From contig DATDBU010000118.1 in the NCBI GenBank assembly GCA_036524675.1, positions 1 through 40,132 on the forward strand: a stretch of 40,132 nt of DNA. The letters are read 5' to 3'. A model generated the notes under the pieces. The model searched no databases. It worked only from the letters and a program-made list of their open reading frames with translations, and was not told the origin of the DNA. The translations under genes and the position numbers were made by a program. This document shows positions 25,102 to 33,684 of this stretch, in pieces (the first letter of the stretch is position 1; every line of letters starts with the position of its first letter). The stretch is from DATDAW01 sp036524675 (GTDB taxonomy: Bacteria > Verrucomicrobiota > Verrucomicrobiia > Chthoniobacterales > DASVRZ01).

Positions 25102-25959
25102 ATGGCAGCTGAAGATACAGATTCCGGAATTAAAATATACCTGCGTGAAATCGGGCAAATCCCGCTTTTGACACCCGAGCAGGAAATCGAGTTGGCTGCG
25201 AAAATCAAGAAGGGCGATAAAGAGGCCCGATCCTTGATGATTCGCTCGAACCTTCGCCTCGTGGTGAAGATTGCGCACGACTACGCCAATCTCGGCCTTC
25301 CGCTCCTTGATCTGATTTCCGAGGGCAATATTGGCTTGATGAAAGCCGTGGAACGCTTTGATCCGGCCAAAGGGGGTAAATTGAGCACCTATGCAGCGTG
25401 GTGGATCAAGCAATCCATCAAACGCGCTCTGGCCAACCAAAGTAAGACCATCCGCTTGCCGGTCCATCTAGTCGATAAAATTTCCAAAATGCGCCGTGTC
25501 TCGCTCCAGATGAGCGAAGAGCTCGGTCGCGAACCTACCGACGACGAATTGGCCGAGGAAATCGGCATTTCGAGCGGCAAGGTTTCACAGCTGAAGACAG
25601 TTTCGATCCGTCCGGCGTCACTCGATGCACCCATCAGCGACGACGATTCCACTGAATTCGGCGAAATTGTCGGCGACGAAGAAGCGCAGACACCGTTTGA
25701 ATTGCTCCGTGATAAGAACCTCCGCGATGAAGTGGGCGATTTGCTGGACGTTCTGGATGAACGCGAAAAGAAAATCATCTTTTCCCGTTTTGGCCTTGAT
25801 GGTGGCAAACCCAAAACCCTCGAGGAAGTCGGCAAAAAATTCGGTGTTACTCGCGAGCGCATCCGCCAGCTTCAGAATATTGCTCTGGCCAAGCTTCGCC
25901 GGGCTCTGGGCAAGAAGGAAAAACCCATCGAAGCCCTGCAGGAAATCGGCGCCGAGTAA
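25102..25959 (+). CDS. RNA polymerase sigma-70 factor, RpoD/SigA-type, lacking region 1.1
   Basis: The 285-residue protein contains region 1.2 (IKIYLREIGQIPLLTPEQEI), region 2 (LVVKIAHDYANLGLPLLDLI; then EGNIGLMKAVERFDPAKGGK and FSTYAAWWI-like LSTYAAWWIKQSIKRALANQ), region 3 and region 4.2 (TLEEVGKKFGVTRERIRQLQ). Regions 2.3-2.4 and 4.2 match primary-type factors, so it should read -10/-35 promoters. It lacks the acidic region 1.1 and the long non-conserved insert of many primary factors, so it may be a group 2 factor or a compact primary one. The 248-base upstream gap holds no other gene. A clear intrinsic terminator follows. Confidence 0.92.
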   Translation: MAAEDTDSGIKIYLREIGQIPLLTPEQEIELAAKIKKGDKEARSLMIRSNLRLVVKIAHDYANLGLPLLDLISEGNIGLMKAVERFDPAKGGKLSTYAAWWIKQSIKRALANQSKTIRLPVHLVDKISKMRRVSLQMSEELGREPTDDELAEEIGISSGKVSQLKTVSIRPASLDAPISDDDSTEFGEIVGDEEAQTPFELLRDKNLRDEVGDLLDVLDEREKKIIFSRFGLDGGKPKTLEEVGKKFGVTRERIRQLQNIALAKLRRALGKKEKPIEALQEIGAE

Positions 25960-25987
25960 GACCCGATTCAACAATCAAATCAATAAG

Positions 25988-26019
25988 ACAGGCTCCGGAT
26001 TTCTCCGGAGCCTGTTTTT
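25988..26019 (+). terminator. Rho-independent terminator after the sigma factor gene
   Basis: A perfect 12-bp stem (ACAGGCTCCGGA at 25988-25999; TCCGGAGCCTGT at 26004-26015) with a 4-base loop is followed by a T-run. It begins 28 bases after the stop codon. Confidence 0.93.
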
Positions 26020-26139
26020 GTTCCTGCTTGGAGCCAGCCGTTAAGATCTTTTCATGCGTAAGTGAATGGTGCGCATCCAACTATTCGATTGACTCGGGGT
26101 GCTGTTTCCGCATAACAGAAAAGACTCCCTTCTCCCCCT

Positions 26140-26412
26140 ATGATTGAGCTCGAGGTTTACGCAGCTGGTGTTCGTGCGACGGAAAAAATTCTCGAATTGG
26201 AGCATCAACTACAGGTTTTTCCCGGATTGCGATACAAGGTCGACGCTAATCACGATGTCGTTTACATGGAGCTCGATCAACCCACTGTCAGCTTGCAGCA
26301 GGTAAAGGACCTCTTCCGTCGGGCGGGATTGGATGCCAAGTTCGTTGGGACGGTTCCAGCCGAAATCTCGGGGAAGGCTAAGACTCAAAGAATCGCCTTT
26401 AGGCAGGAGTGA
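26140..26412 (+). CDS. Small hypothetical protein (90 aa)
   Basis: The 90-residue product has no recognised motif. The sequence (LEVYAAGVRATEKILELEHQL, then LRYKVDANHDVVYMELDQPT and LQQVKDLFRRAGLDAKFVG) alternates beta-like and helical stretches in a beta-alpha-beta-beta-alpha-beta-like order, resembling small ferredoxin-like folds (for example HMA), but it lacks a Cys-x-x-Cys metal site. It starts with ATG at 26140, is not preceded by an obvious ribosome-binding site, and sits 120 bases after the sigma-factor terminator, so it has its own promoter or starts a new unit with the HEAT protein 74 bases downstream. Coding is supported by the clean frame and protein-like composition. Confidence 0.6.
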   Translation: MIELEVYAAGVRATEKILELEHQLQVFPGLRYKVDANHDVVYMELDQPTVSLQQVKDLFRRAGLDAKFVGTVPAEISGKAKTQRIAFRQE

Positions 26413-26486
26413 GCTCTTTTCGGTTCAGGTCCTAAATCCGCTTTTCAAGGGTTTGCTTCCTCGGTAGGCTGCGCCAGCCTTATCTT

Positions 26487-27482
26487 ATGGAAGTAACACG
26501 TGCCCGTTTATGGGTGGCCATTGCTGGAATTGCTTTCGGAGCGTTCCCTGGCTGCGATCAGCCATCTTACCGGTCGCTGAACCGCCGCGTTACAACGGTG
26601 ATCGAAGAAGGAAAATACTACAAAGCTCTCCAAACTGTCGAAGGCAGCCTTGCGAAAAATTCGAGAGATACCAAACTCCTCGCCGAACGGGTTCTCCTCT
26701 ATCTCGCGAGTCCGGACCGAAAAGTAAGATCGCAGATGGTTGTCGCACAAAGGGAATTTGAGGCAGCAGGGGGCAATCGGATGGATCTACTTTCGGCAGC
26801 TGGCGAATCGAGAATTCCCGCCGTCCGCAAGAACGCTGCTTATGTATGGGGCGCGCTCAAAGACCCGTCCGGAATCCAGCTCTTAAAGGCGCTTGCTCAG
26901 GAGAAAGACGCCGAGGTTCGCGCGGAAGCTGTTCGATCTCTGGCAAGACTCGCAGATCCGTCGAGCTATGCGCTGTTCCTCATTCTCTTACGAGACAAGT
27001 CGTGGGAAGTCCGTGCAGCTTCGGCTGAAGCACTCATCGAGCTAAAGAGATCCGATGCCCTGCCGAATTTGCTTCGTGCCGCCAATGATGGCGACCGCTA
27101 CGCCAAGGCTAAAATTCGCGACGCCATCATTGTATTGGCGAGGCCATCGCAAGCTCCATTGCTTCGTAATCAGCTCAATCAGGGAGAGCGTCCCACAAAA
27201 ATAGCGGCTGCTCTGGCATTGGGGAAACTCGGAGATCCAGCTGCGGTCCCGTTCCTGATGGAGATTATCCAGGATCCCGAATTCGACGGCCGTCCGGAAG
27301 CTGCGCAAATGGTCGGTGAAATCGGAGGAGATAAAGTCGCGCTCCTTTTTGAGAAAATGCTCCCTGTTGAGCAGGATAGATGGGTTGCAGATGCGATCGT
27401 GAAATTTTTCAGTGCCCGCAACGATGACCAGGCAAACCGCGTGCTGGAAGAATACCGTCAACGCAACGGAGGCGGCGAGTAG
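26487..27482 (+). CDS. HEAT-repeat protein with signal peptide or weak lipoprotein signal
   Basis: The 331-residue protein begins with a positively charged, hydrophobic leader (residues 1-22) ending FPG-Cys23-Asp. This could be a lipobox, but Pro at -2 is not favoured. From about residue 100, HEAT-like helical repeats are seen (for example IPAVRKNAAYVWGALKDPSG; AEVRAEAVRSLARLADPSSY; WEVRAASAEALIELKRSDA; KIAAALALGKLGDPAAVPFL). Such proteins act as binding scaffolds, here probably in the envelope. The region between residues 30 and 90 resembles TPR-type helices (YKALQTVEGSLAKN). No partner is known; two DUF4159 membrane proteins follow on the same strand. Confidence 0.75.
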   Translation: MEVTRARLWVAIAGIAFGAFPGCDQPSYRSLNRRVTTVIEEGKYYKALQTVEGSLAKNSRDTKLLAERVLLYLASPDRKVRSQMVVAQREFEAAGGNRMDLLSAAGESRIPAVRKNAAYVWGALKDPSGIQLLKALAQEKDAEVRAEAVRSLARLADPSSYALFLILLRDKSWEVRAASAEALIELKRSDALPNLLRAANDGDRYAKAKIRDAIIVLARPSQAPLLRNQLNQGERPTKIAAALALGKLGDPAAVPFLMEIIQDPEFDGRPEAAQMVGEIGGDKVALLFEKMLPVEQDRWVADAIVKFFSARNDDQANRVLEEYRQRNGGGE

Positions 27483-27531
27483 GATGTTTGAGGGCTGATT
27501 TTCCCAAGACACGTTCGAGTTCATTCGTCCG

Positions 27532-27595
27532 CGGAAAACGCGAAAGTTGCTGAAACCCGCCTCCATTCGTGGTAAAAGCGCAATGACTTTCCCCC
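27532..27595 (+). repeat. Duplicated upstream segment (copy 1) of the DUF4159 pair
   Basis: The 64 bases before the first DUF4159 start are closely similar to those before the second (28977-29043), including AAAGTTGCTGAAACCCG and TGGTAA-AGCG-AATGACT. The duplication therefore covers the presumed promoter or leader. An ATG shared by both leaders (27583 and 29029) is out of frame with the gene in copy 1 but in frame in copy 2 because of a 2-base length difference, which supports 27596 and 29044 as the real starts. Confidence 0.75.
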
Positions 27596-28891
27596 ATGGC
27601 CATCTCCCTTTCCCAGAATCCAGCTGTCCGCGAATTCCTCTATCGTATCGCCAATTCCCGGTTCTTCATGGTGGCATTGCTGTTGCATTTGCTGCTGATT
27701 ATCTCCGTTGGCACCAAGGCTCTCTTTGATCAATTCCACGACGAGCCCGACATAATCGCCACGAACCCCGGCTCTTTTGTGTCGACAGACCCTAATCCTG
27801 CGCCTCCTCCTCCGCCTCAACAGCAGCAGCCCAAGACTCAGTTTCAGGTCCAACCCACACAAGCGGCCGCGAGTCAGCCGGCAGCCATGAGTGCCATCGC
27901 TACCATGTCGACGGCAACGACAAGCTTTAGCGTGCCCAGCGTTCTGACCCCGTCACCGACCCGTTCCACAGCATTGCCCACTCAGGTCCAGACAGCTGTC
28001 AATGCTTCGACGAACATGAAGCCCGGCCAAATCGACAAGCAAACGCTTGCTGGCATCGCGGGGTTTACCAGTGGCTGGGCGCAACCTGGCGGTGGTGGCG
28101 GTACCCTCAAAGATCGAAAATTCAAGTTTACCGCATACCTCGCCAAATACAGCGGGGGCGATTGGTACTCGTCGGTCTGGAAAGATGGCAGCGACAGGAT
28201 TCTGGGCGGCAGCCTCCCGAACCTCCTCTACCTGATGCGGAAAGTGTCACAGGACAAGATCGACGCCAAACCCGATGCCGAGCCACTCGATCTCGCCAGC
28301 GACAAGATTTTCACGGTCAAACCGCCCTTCATCTTTTTTACCGGCCATCGCGATTTCGTGCTGACGGACAAGGAAGTTGAGAATCTTCAGCGCTACATCC
28401 GTTTGGGAGGAGCCATTTGGGGCGATAGTTCGTTGCCGGGGCAACGCTCCCGATTCGATATCGCTTTTCGGCGTGAGATGAAGCGCGTGATTCCCGATAT
28501 TGACAAACAATTCGAAGCGCTTCCGCAGGATCATCCAATTTATGCCCGCCCTTATTTTCCGGAAATTGTCGGTGTTCCTTCCGGTATCAACTTTTATAGG
28601 GAGCCGGTTTACGCCCTGAAGTTTAACGGCGAGATCGCCGTTCTTTATACTGCCAACGACTATGGGGATATGTGGCAGTTTGGTCTCGATCCGCGCTGGA
28701 AGTTCGACCTTAGCAAGGACAAGAACGGCCGTTATATTGCGATCAACGGGGGAATGTGGAGGATGAGGGACATTTACTACCGGGGTGTTACGGAAGAGAA
28801 TGTCGCGCTAACATTCAAGTTTGGCACCAACATTGTCATTCACCTGCTGACCCGCTGGGAAGACAAAGTCCGCAGTGTGCGGGCGATGTAG
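27596..28891 (+). CDS. DUF4159 family membrane protein, copy 1
   Basis: The 431-residue protein has one membrane helix near the N-terminus (residues about 21-42, RFFMVALLLHLLLIISVGTK), a Pro/Gln/Ser/Thr-rich linker to about residue 145, and a C-terminal domain. In that domain PPFIFFTGHRDFVLTDKEVE followed by LQRYIRLGGAIWGDSSL and NDYGDMWQFGLD are typical of DUF4159, a domain with a glutamine-amidotransferase-like fold and unknown function. The layout (single helix, flexible Pro-rich linker, periplasmic domain) resembles proteins that span the periplasm. It is followed by a nearly identical paralog. Confidence 0.85.
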   Translation: MAISLSQNPAVREFLYRIANSRFFMVALLLHLLLIISVGTKALFDQFHDEPDIIATNPGSFVSTDPNPAPPPPPQQQQPKTQFQVQPTQAAASQPAAMSAIATMSTATTSFSVPSVLTPSPTRSTALPTQVQTAVNASTNMKPGQIDKQTLAGIAGFTSGWAQPGGGGGTLKDRKFKFTAYLAKYSGGDWYSSVWKDGSDRILGGSLPNLLYLMRKVSQDKIDAKPDAEPLDLASDKIFTVKPPFIFFTGHRDFVLTDKEVENLQRYIRLGGAIWGDSSLPGQRSRFDIAFRREMKRVIPDIDKQFEALPQDHPIYARPYFPEIVGVPSGINFYREPVYALKFNGEIAVLYTANDYGDMWQFGLDPRWKFDLSKDKNGRYIAINGGMWRMRDIYYRGVTEENVALTFKFGTNIVIHLLTRWEDKVRSVRAM

Positions 28892-28976
28892 TGCGGAGTT
28901 AGGAGGAAGCGTTTGTTTTCTGGGGTGGCAGAGAAGACTGTCCGGTTCTCCCAAGGCAGAATCATCCGTTTTATGG

Positions 28977-29043
28977 GCGGATAACGCAAAAGTTGCTGAA
29001 ACCCGACGCCGTTGATGGTAAGAGCGAAATGACTATTCCCCCT
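28977..29043 (+). repeat. Duplicated upstream segment (copy 2) of the DUF4159 pair
   Basis: This is the counterpart of 27532-27595, with the same AAAGTTGCTGAAACCCG core. It marks the left end of the second duplication unit. Confidence 0.75.
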
Positions 29044-30309
29044 ATGTCTATCTCGCTATCGCAGAATGCAGCGATCCGCGAATTTCTCTATCGCATCGCA
29101 AATTCACGGTTCTTCATGGTGGCATTGCTGTTGCATTTGCTCCTGATCATCTCGGTTGGCACCAAGGCTCTTTTTGATCAATTTCACGACGAGCCCGACC
29201 TGATGCCCCTTAAATCCGGCCCTCTTGTGTTGCCAGATTCCGCGCTGCCTCCTCCGCCTCGGGAGCAGTTGCCAAGGATCTCGCTTCCGGTTCAACCTGC
29301 AAAAGCAGGAGCGAGTCAGGCATCGGTCGTAAGTGTTATTGCCACTATGTTACCGGCGACCAGCCTTACAATGCCCGGCGTTCTTACACCGTCGCCGACT
29401 CGTTCCACGCCATTGCCGACTCAGCCTGCTGTAAACCCGGAACCCGGTCAGATCGACAAACAAACGCTTGCTCACATCGCTGAGTTCACTAACTGGTCGC
29501 CCGACGCTGACACCGGCCGCCCTATCACCGAACGCAATTTTAAATTCATCGCATACCTCGCCAAATACAGCGGGGGCGATTGGTACTCTTCCGTGTGGAA
29601 AGACGGCAGCGACAGGATTCTGGGCGGCAGTCTGCCGAACCTCCTCTACCTGATGCGGAAAGTGTCACAGGACAAGATCGACGCCAAACCCGATGCCGAG
29701 CCACTCGATCTTGCCAGCGACAAGATTTTCACGGTCAAACCACCCTTTATCTTTTTTACCGGCCATCGCGATTTCGTGCTGACGAACAAGGAAGTTGAGA
29801 ATCTTCAGCGCTACATCCGTTTGGGAGGAGCCATTTGGGGCGATAGTTCGTTGCCGGGGCAACGCTCCCGATTCGATATCGCTTTTCGGCGCGAGATGAA
29901 GCGCGTGATTCCCGATATTGACGAACAATTCAAAGCGCTTCCGCAGAATCATCCGATTTATGCCCATCCTTATTTTCCGGGGATCGCCGGCGTTCCTTCC
30001 GGTATCAACTTTTACAGGGAGCCGGTTTATGCGTTGAAGTGGAACGATGAAATTGCCGTTCTTTATACCGCCAACGACTACGGGGATATGTGGCAGTTTG
30101 GTCTCGATCCCCACTGGAAGTTCGACCTCAGCAAGGACAAGAATGGCCGTTATATTGCGATCAATGGGGGAATGTGGAGGATGAGGGACATTTACTATCG
30201 GGGCGTTACGGATGAGAATGTCGCGCTAACCTTCAAATTCGGGACCAACATCGTCATTCATTTGCTTACACGATGGGAGGATAAAGTTCGCAGCGTGCGG
30301 GCTATGTAG
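29044..30309 (+). CDS. DUF4159 family membrane protein, copy 2
   Basis: The product of about 421 residues (438 if started at a TTG at 28993) is a paralog of the gene at 27596. The membrane helix and the DUF4159 domain are almost identical; the Pro-rich linker (PDSALPPPPREQLPRISLPV) and the segment near residues 140-165 differ. The start MSISLSQNAAIREF aligns with MAISLSQNPAVREF of copy 1. A 106-bp stretch (28368-28473 in copy 1, 29786-29891 here) is exactly identical, whereas the 3' ends show many synonymous differences. It ends 8 bases before the end of the convergent GH32 gene. Confidence 0.85.
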   Translation: MSISLSQNAAIREFLYRIANSRFFMVALLLHLLLIISVGTKALFDQFHDEPDLMPLKSGPLVLPDSALPPPPREQLPRISLPVQPAKAGASQASVVSVIATMLPATSLTMPGVLTPSPTRSTPLPTQPAVNPEPGQIDKQTLAHIAEFTNWSPDADTGRPITERNFKFIAYLAKYSGGDWYSSVWKDGSDRILGGSLPNLLYLMRKVSQDKIDAKPDAEPLDLASDKIFTVKPPFIFFTGHRDFVLTNKEVENLQRYIRLGGAIWGDSSLPGQRSRFDIAFRREMKRVIPDIDEQFKALPQNHPIYAHPYFPGIAGVPSGINFYREPVYALKWNDEIAVLYTANDYGDMWQFGLDPHWKFDLSKDKNGRYIAINGGMWRMRDIYYRGVTDENVALTFKFGTNIVIHLLTRWEDKVRSVRAM

Positions 30310-30317
30310 GACTGAGT

Positions 30318-31835
30318 TCACGAGTGGATACCATTTAGCTCGTAAATTGTTAGTCTGTTTAGTCTGACGCTGCCCCCCTGTGAATAGAGCTCGGCTCCGA
30401 TCGCATCGACAGGCGGGAAAATGAGATCCGTCATCACCCTCTGACCGCCGTTGCCAAAAACCTCGATCGATGTCCGATCCAGGAAGATGTGTATTCGAAC
30501 GGTCCCGTCGGCGGGGGCCATGGAGGCGATGTGTCGCCCGTGGTCATTCTTGAAGACGAAACTTCCCGAACGGTTGCGATCCACAAACAGCGTGCGCGTG
30601 CCTGGGGCATAACCAGCCAGCGTCTCTTTTTCTGTGTTCTTTCGCAGTTTAAAACCAAATTCCATAGCCGTCGTGCCTTCATCAAGCCGGAATTCTGCGA
30701 TGATTTCCAATTTTTCGCCCTCGGGGAGAATCCGGCTGCCAGTTACATCCTCGTTCTCCAAATGTAACAGTTCTGGTTTGCGGCGGAGGGCTGTGAGTGA
30801 CGGTAAAGGCTTGGATGCGAGCACTATGCCGTCGGGAAGACCTTCTAGAGTGAGGACACGGGGAAGGGTCATGGCGCCTCGGACGGTCTGCGCTGGAATC
30901 GTTGCTGCGTAATCGAGATTGCTCATCCAGCCGATAAAGAGCCGTTGCTGGTCGTTATCCGGATGATTAGACCAGGAAACGCCGGCGTAGTTGTCGCGGC
31001 CGTGATCCAGCCAGCGTATTTCGTCCGACGGATTGTCGTTGTGGAAGCAGCTGCCATCGAAGTGGCCGATAAAATATTGAATGGCCGATCCCCCGTGGAG
31101 AGCCGCGTTTTGAATGCACACGGTGAGGACCCATTTGCGGCGCTTGGGATCTCCGTCCAGCGGTAGTTCGAACAAATCGGGGCATTCCCACGGAAAACCG
31201 GGCGCGCCCGCCGGGCCGAAGTGGCCTGTGAAAGTCCAATGTTTCAGGTCCGCGGAGGCGTAAAACTGGACTTGTTTGTCGGCGGTAATGACCATGACCC
31301 AGCGTTGCGTGGCTTCGTGCCAGAAGACTTTCGGATCGCGGAAATCCGGCACACCCTGATTTGCGATTACTGGATTGCCTGCGTATTTCGTCCAGGTCCT
31401 GCCCCGATCGTTACTGTAGGCGATTCCCTGGCGTTGGTTCGCGGCGTTGGGCGTATCAGCCAGCGTGAAAATGGCCGCCATCACATCCTCGTCGCCCGTG
31501 CGAAAGCCGCTGGTGTTCTTCCAATCTATGACCGCGCATCCCGAGAAAATCATGCCGCGGACGGGATTGTCCTCCGGACTGCCGTCTGGATAGAGGGCTA
31601 CCGGCAGATGCTCCCAATAAACCAGGTCACGGCTGACGGCATGTCCCCAATGCATGGGTCCCCAAAGGAGACTATCCGTGTAATGACCGCCTGCCGGATA
31701 ACCGCCGGGATGGTATTGGTAGAACAGATGATACTCGTCTTTGTAGAAGACCATCCCATTCGGATCGTTCATCCAGTTCTCCGGAGGGCTGAAATGATAC
31801 TGCGGACGGGTCGGATTCTCGGTGTGTTCGAACAT
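30318..31835 (-). CDS. GH32 beta-fructosidase (sucrose/fructan hydrolase)
   Basis: This 505-residue enzyme hydrolyses sucrose or fructo-oligosaccharides. The nucleophile is Asp24 in WMNDPNG, the transition-state stabiliser Asp167 in FRDPKVF, and the acid/base Glu217 in WECPDLF. A five-bladed propeller is followed by a C-terminal beta-sandwich module (residues about 365-505, ending with the FLDRTSIEVFGNGG hallmark). There is no signal peptide, so it is cytoplasmic. I start at ATG 31835 (MFEHTENPTRPQYHFSPPEN); the ATG at 31898 lies inside the GH13 relic and adds non-family residues. It is the last gene of the sugar island. Confidence 0.93.
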   Translation of the reverse strand: MFEHTENPTRPQYHFSPPENWMNDPNGMVFYKDEYHLFYQYHPGGYPAGGHYTDSLLWGPMHWGHAVSRDLVYWEHLPVALYPDGSPEDNPVRGMIFSGCAVIDWKNTSGFRTGDEDVMAAIFTLADTPNAANQRQGIAYSNDRGRTWTKYAGNPVIANQGVPDFRDPKVFWHEATQRWVMVITADKQVQFYASADLKHWTFTGHFGPAGAPGFPWECPDLFELPLDGDPKRRKWVLTVCIQNAALHGGSAIQYFIGHFDGSCFHNDNPSDEIRWLDHGRDNYAGVSWSNHPDNDQQRLFIGWMSNLDYAATIPAQTVRGAMTLPRVLTLEGLPDGIVLASKPLPSLTALRRKPELLHLENEDVTGSRILPEGEKLEIIAEFRLDEGTTAMEFGFKLRKNTEKETLAGYAPGTRTLFVDRNRSGSFVFKNDHGRHIASMAPADGTVRIHIFLDRTSIEVFGNGGQRVMTDLIFPPVDAIGAELYSQGGSVRLNRLTIYELNGIHS

Positions 31836-31869
31836 TGCTTGAGCTTTATGACTATTGTTTGCCACTCGA

Positions 31870-31977
31870 TTAACGTAGCCGGTAAACGCGTGCTTCAAAA
31901 GGCTTCAAGGTCAATAGGCGGACGTCTTCGGCTGGGTCAACGGTGTAATTGCTGATCGGCAGTTCATGGCTCGAAAA
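31870..31977 (-). pseudogene. Relic of a GH13 glucosidase 3' end
   Basis: Thirty-five codons and a TAA stop read FSSHELPISNYTVDPAEDVR and LLTLKPFEARVYRLR. They match the last 35-37 residues of the intact GH13 gene just upstream (30 of 35 identical) and also the GH13 at 35640 (about 26 of 35). It is in frame with, and begins only two codons after, the TGA stop of that gene (31984-31986), a 120-bp repeat period. It has no start or catalytic parts. It looks like the remnant of a further GH13 copy lost by recombination, or an in-frame tail duplication. Confidence 0.85.
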
Positions 31978-31983
31978 GGCTCC

Positions 31984-33684
31984 TCAACCTTGCTGAAGTC
32001 GGTAGACTCGCGCCTCAAAAGGCCTCAGAGTTAGCAGGCGAATATCTTCCGCTGGATCAACTGCGTAATTGCTGATCAGGAGTTCATGGCTCGAGAATGT
32101 AAGCGTCGTTGGAAGGGCGAAAACCGGCGAATTCTTCGTGAAATTCAACAAGACTAGCAAGCGTTCATCGTGAAACGTACGGGTGAAAGCATAGACTTCC
32201 TCGTGCGCGTCAAGCACCAGGTCGTACCTGCCGTAAACAATGATGGGGTTCTGTTTCCGAAGCCGGATGAGTTTTTGATAGTAGTAAAAGATGGAATCGG
32301 GATCGGCCAGGGCCTGTTCGACATTGATCTCCCGGTAGTTGGGGTTGACGTTGATCCACGGCGTTCCGTTGGTGAAACCCGCGTTCGGACGGCCGTCCCA
32401 CTGGATGGGGGTTCTGGCATTGTCGCGGCTTTTGTCGTGAATCATTGCCATGACGCCCTGCGGGTCAAGGCCTCGTTCCTCGACAAAAGAGCGGTACATA
32501 TTGAGGGTCTCAATATCCCGATAGTCTTCGATGGCGTCGAACTTGACGTTGGTCATTCCGATCTCTTCGCCCTGATAGACATAGGGTGTTCCCTGCAGCA
32601 TGTGCAGGAACGTGGCAAGCATCTTGGCGGACTCGATTCGGTACCGGCCGTCATCGCCAAAGCGTGAGACGGAACGCGGCTGGTCGTGGTTGGAAAGATA
32701 CAGGCTGTTCCATCCTTTGCCCTCCAGATCTTTCTGCCAGCGCGTCATCACCTGCTTCAAATCCAGCAGATCCAGCGGCTTCCGGGTCCACCGAGGCGCA
32801 TGACTGTCGCGATCCACATCGACGTCCATGTGTTCGAACTGGAACAGCATGTTCAATGGGCCGCTTTCCTCGTGGGTAATATGGATAGCGTGCTCGGTCG
32901 TGACCTGTGACGTCTCTCCAACGGTAAAAATGTTGTATTTGGAGAGCACTTCTTTTTTCATTTCTTTAAGAAACTCAACGAATCGAGGCCCGTTGAACGT
33001 GCATTGACCCGGGAATTGATAGGAGCTGGCGGGAGCGGTGATTGGCGCATCCGGCAGCCCGGGAACCTTCGAGATGATGTTGATGGCGTCCAGGCGGAAG
33101 CCATCAACGCCTTTCTTGAGCCACCAGTGCATCATCTTGTAAACCTCCTGGCGCACCTTGGGGTTTTCCCAGTTCAGATCCGGCTGTTTCCTGGAGAAGA
33201 CGTGCAGATAGTATTCATCGGTGGCGGCATCATACTGCCAGGCGGAGCCGCCAAAGAGAGATTCCCAATTGTTGGGCTCGCTGCCGTCTTTGGCGGGGCG
33301 CCAAATATAGTAGTCGCGATAGGGATTGTCTTTGGACTTGCGCGACTCGACGAACCAGGGATGTTCGTCCGAGCTGTGGTTGACGACGAGATCCATCATG
33401 AGTTTGATGCCACGCCGGTGCATCTCGGCGAGCATTTCATCCCAATCGGGGAGGGAGCCGAATTCCTCCATGATATCCTGATAGTCGCTGATATCGTAGC
33501 CGTTATCGTCGTTGGGCGACTTATAAACGGGCGACAGCCAGACGACGTTAATACCCAGTTTCTCGAGGTAATCGAGTTTCTGAATAATTCCGCGGAGATC
33601 GCCGATGCCATCACCGTTTCCGTCGCAAAAACTGCGCGGATAGATCTGGTAAACGATACTCTCTTTCCACCATTTGTGTTTCAT
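31984..33684 (-). CDS. GH13 alpha-glucosidase (GH13_31-like), Ala after the nucleophile
   Basis: The 566-residue cytoplasmic enzyme starts MKHKWWKESIVYQIYPRSF. GH13 regions are region I DLVVNHSSDEH, region II GFRLDAINI with nucleophile Asp199, region III GETSQ with acid/base Glu257, and region IV SNHDQPRSVSRFGDD. Ala200 follows the nucleophile. In the oligo-1,6-glucosidase/maltase group, Val here goes with alpha-1,6 activity, while Ala or Thr goes with alpha-1,4 preference, so maltose-type or sucrose-type substrates are likely. It is most similar to the GH13 at 35640. A relic of a further copy follows the stop. Confidence 0.93.
   Translation of the reverse strand: MKHKWWKESIVYQIYPRSFCDGNGDGIGDLRGIIQKLDYLEKLGINVVWLSPVYKSPNDDNGYDISDYQDIMEEFGSLPDWDEMLAEMHRRGIKLMMDLVVNHSSDEHPWFVESRKSKDNPYRDYYIWRPAKDGSEPNNWESLFGGSAWQYDAATDEYYLHVFSRKQPDLNWENPKVRQEVYKMMHWWLKKGVDGFRLDAINIISKVPGLPDAPITAPASSYQFPGQCTFNGPRFVEFLKEMKKEVLSKYNIFTVGETSQVTTEHAIHITHEESGPLNMLFQFEHMDVDVDRDSHAPRWTRKPLDLLDLKQVMTRWQKDLEGKGWNSLYLSNHDQPRSVSRFGDDGRYRIESAKMLATFLHMLQGTPYVYQGEEIGMTNVKFDAIEDYRDIETLNMYRSFVEERGLDPQGVMAMIHDKSRDNARTPIQWDGRPNAGFTNGTPWINVNPNYREINVEQALADPDSIFYYYQKLIRLRKQNPIIVYGRYDLVLDAHEEVYAFTRTFHDERLLVLLNFTKNSPVFALPTTLTFSSHELLISNYAVDPAEDIRLLTLRPFEARVYRLQQG

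Noticed and set aside
31836..31898. N-terminal extension of the GH32 enzyme from an ATG at 31898
   Set aside because: The added 21 residues are the out-of-frame reading of the GH13 relic and are not part of the GH32 family; the ATG at 31835 is preferred.
31221..31955. Open frame on the plus strand opposite the GH32 gene and relic
   Set aside because: There is no domain similarity; the minus strand encodes clear GH32 catalytic motifs over this range.
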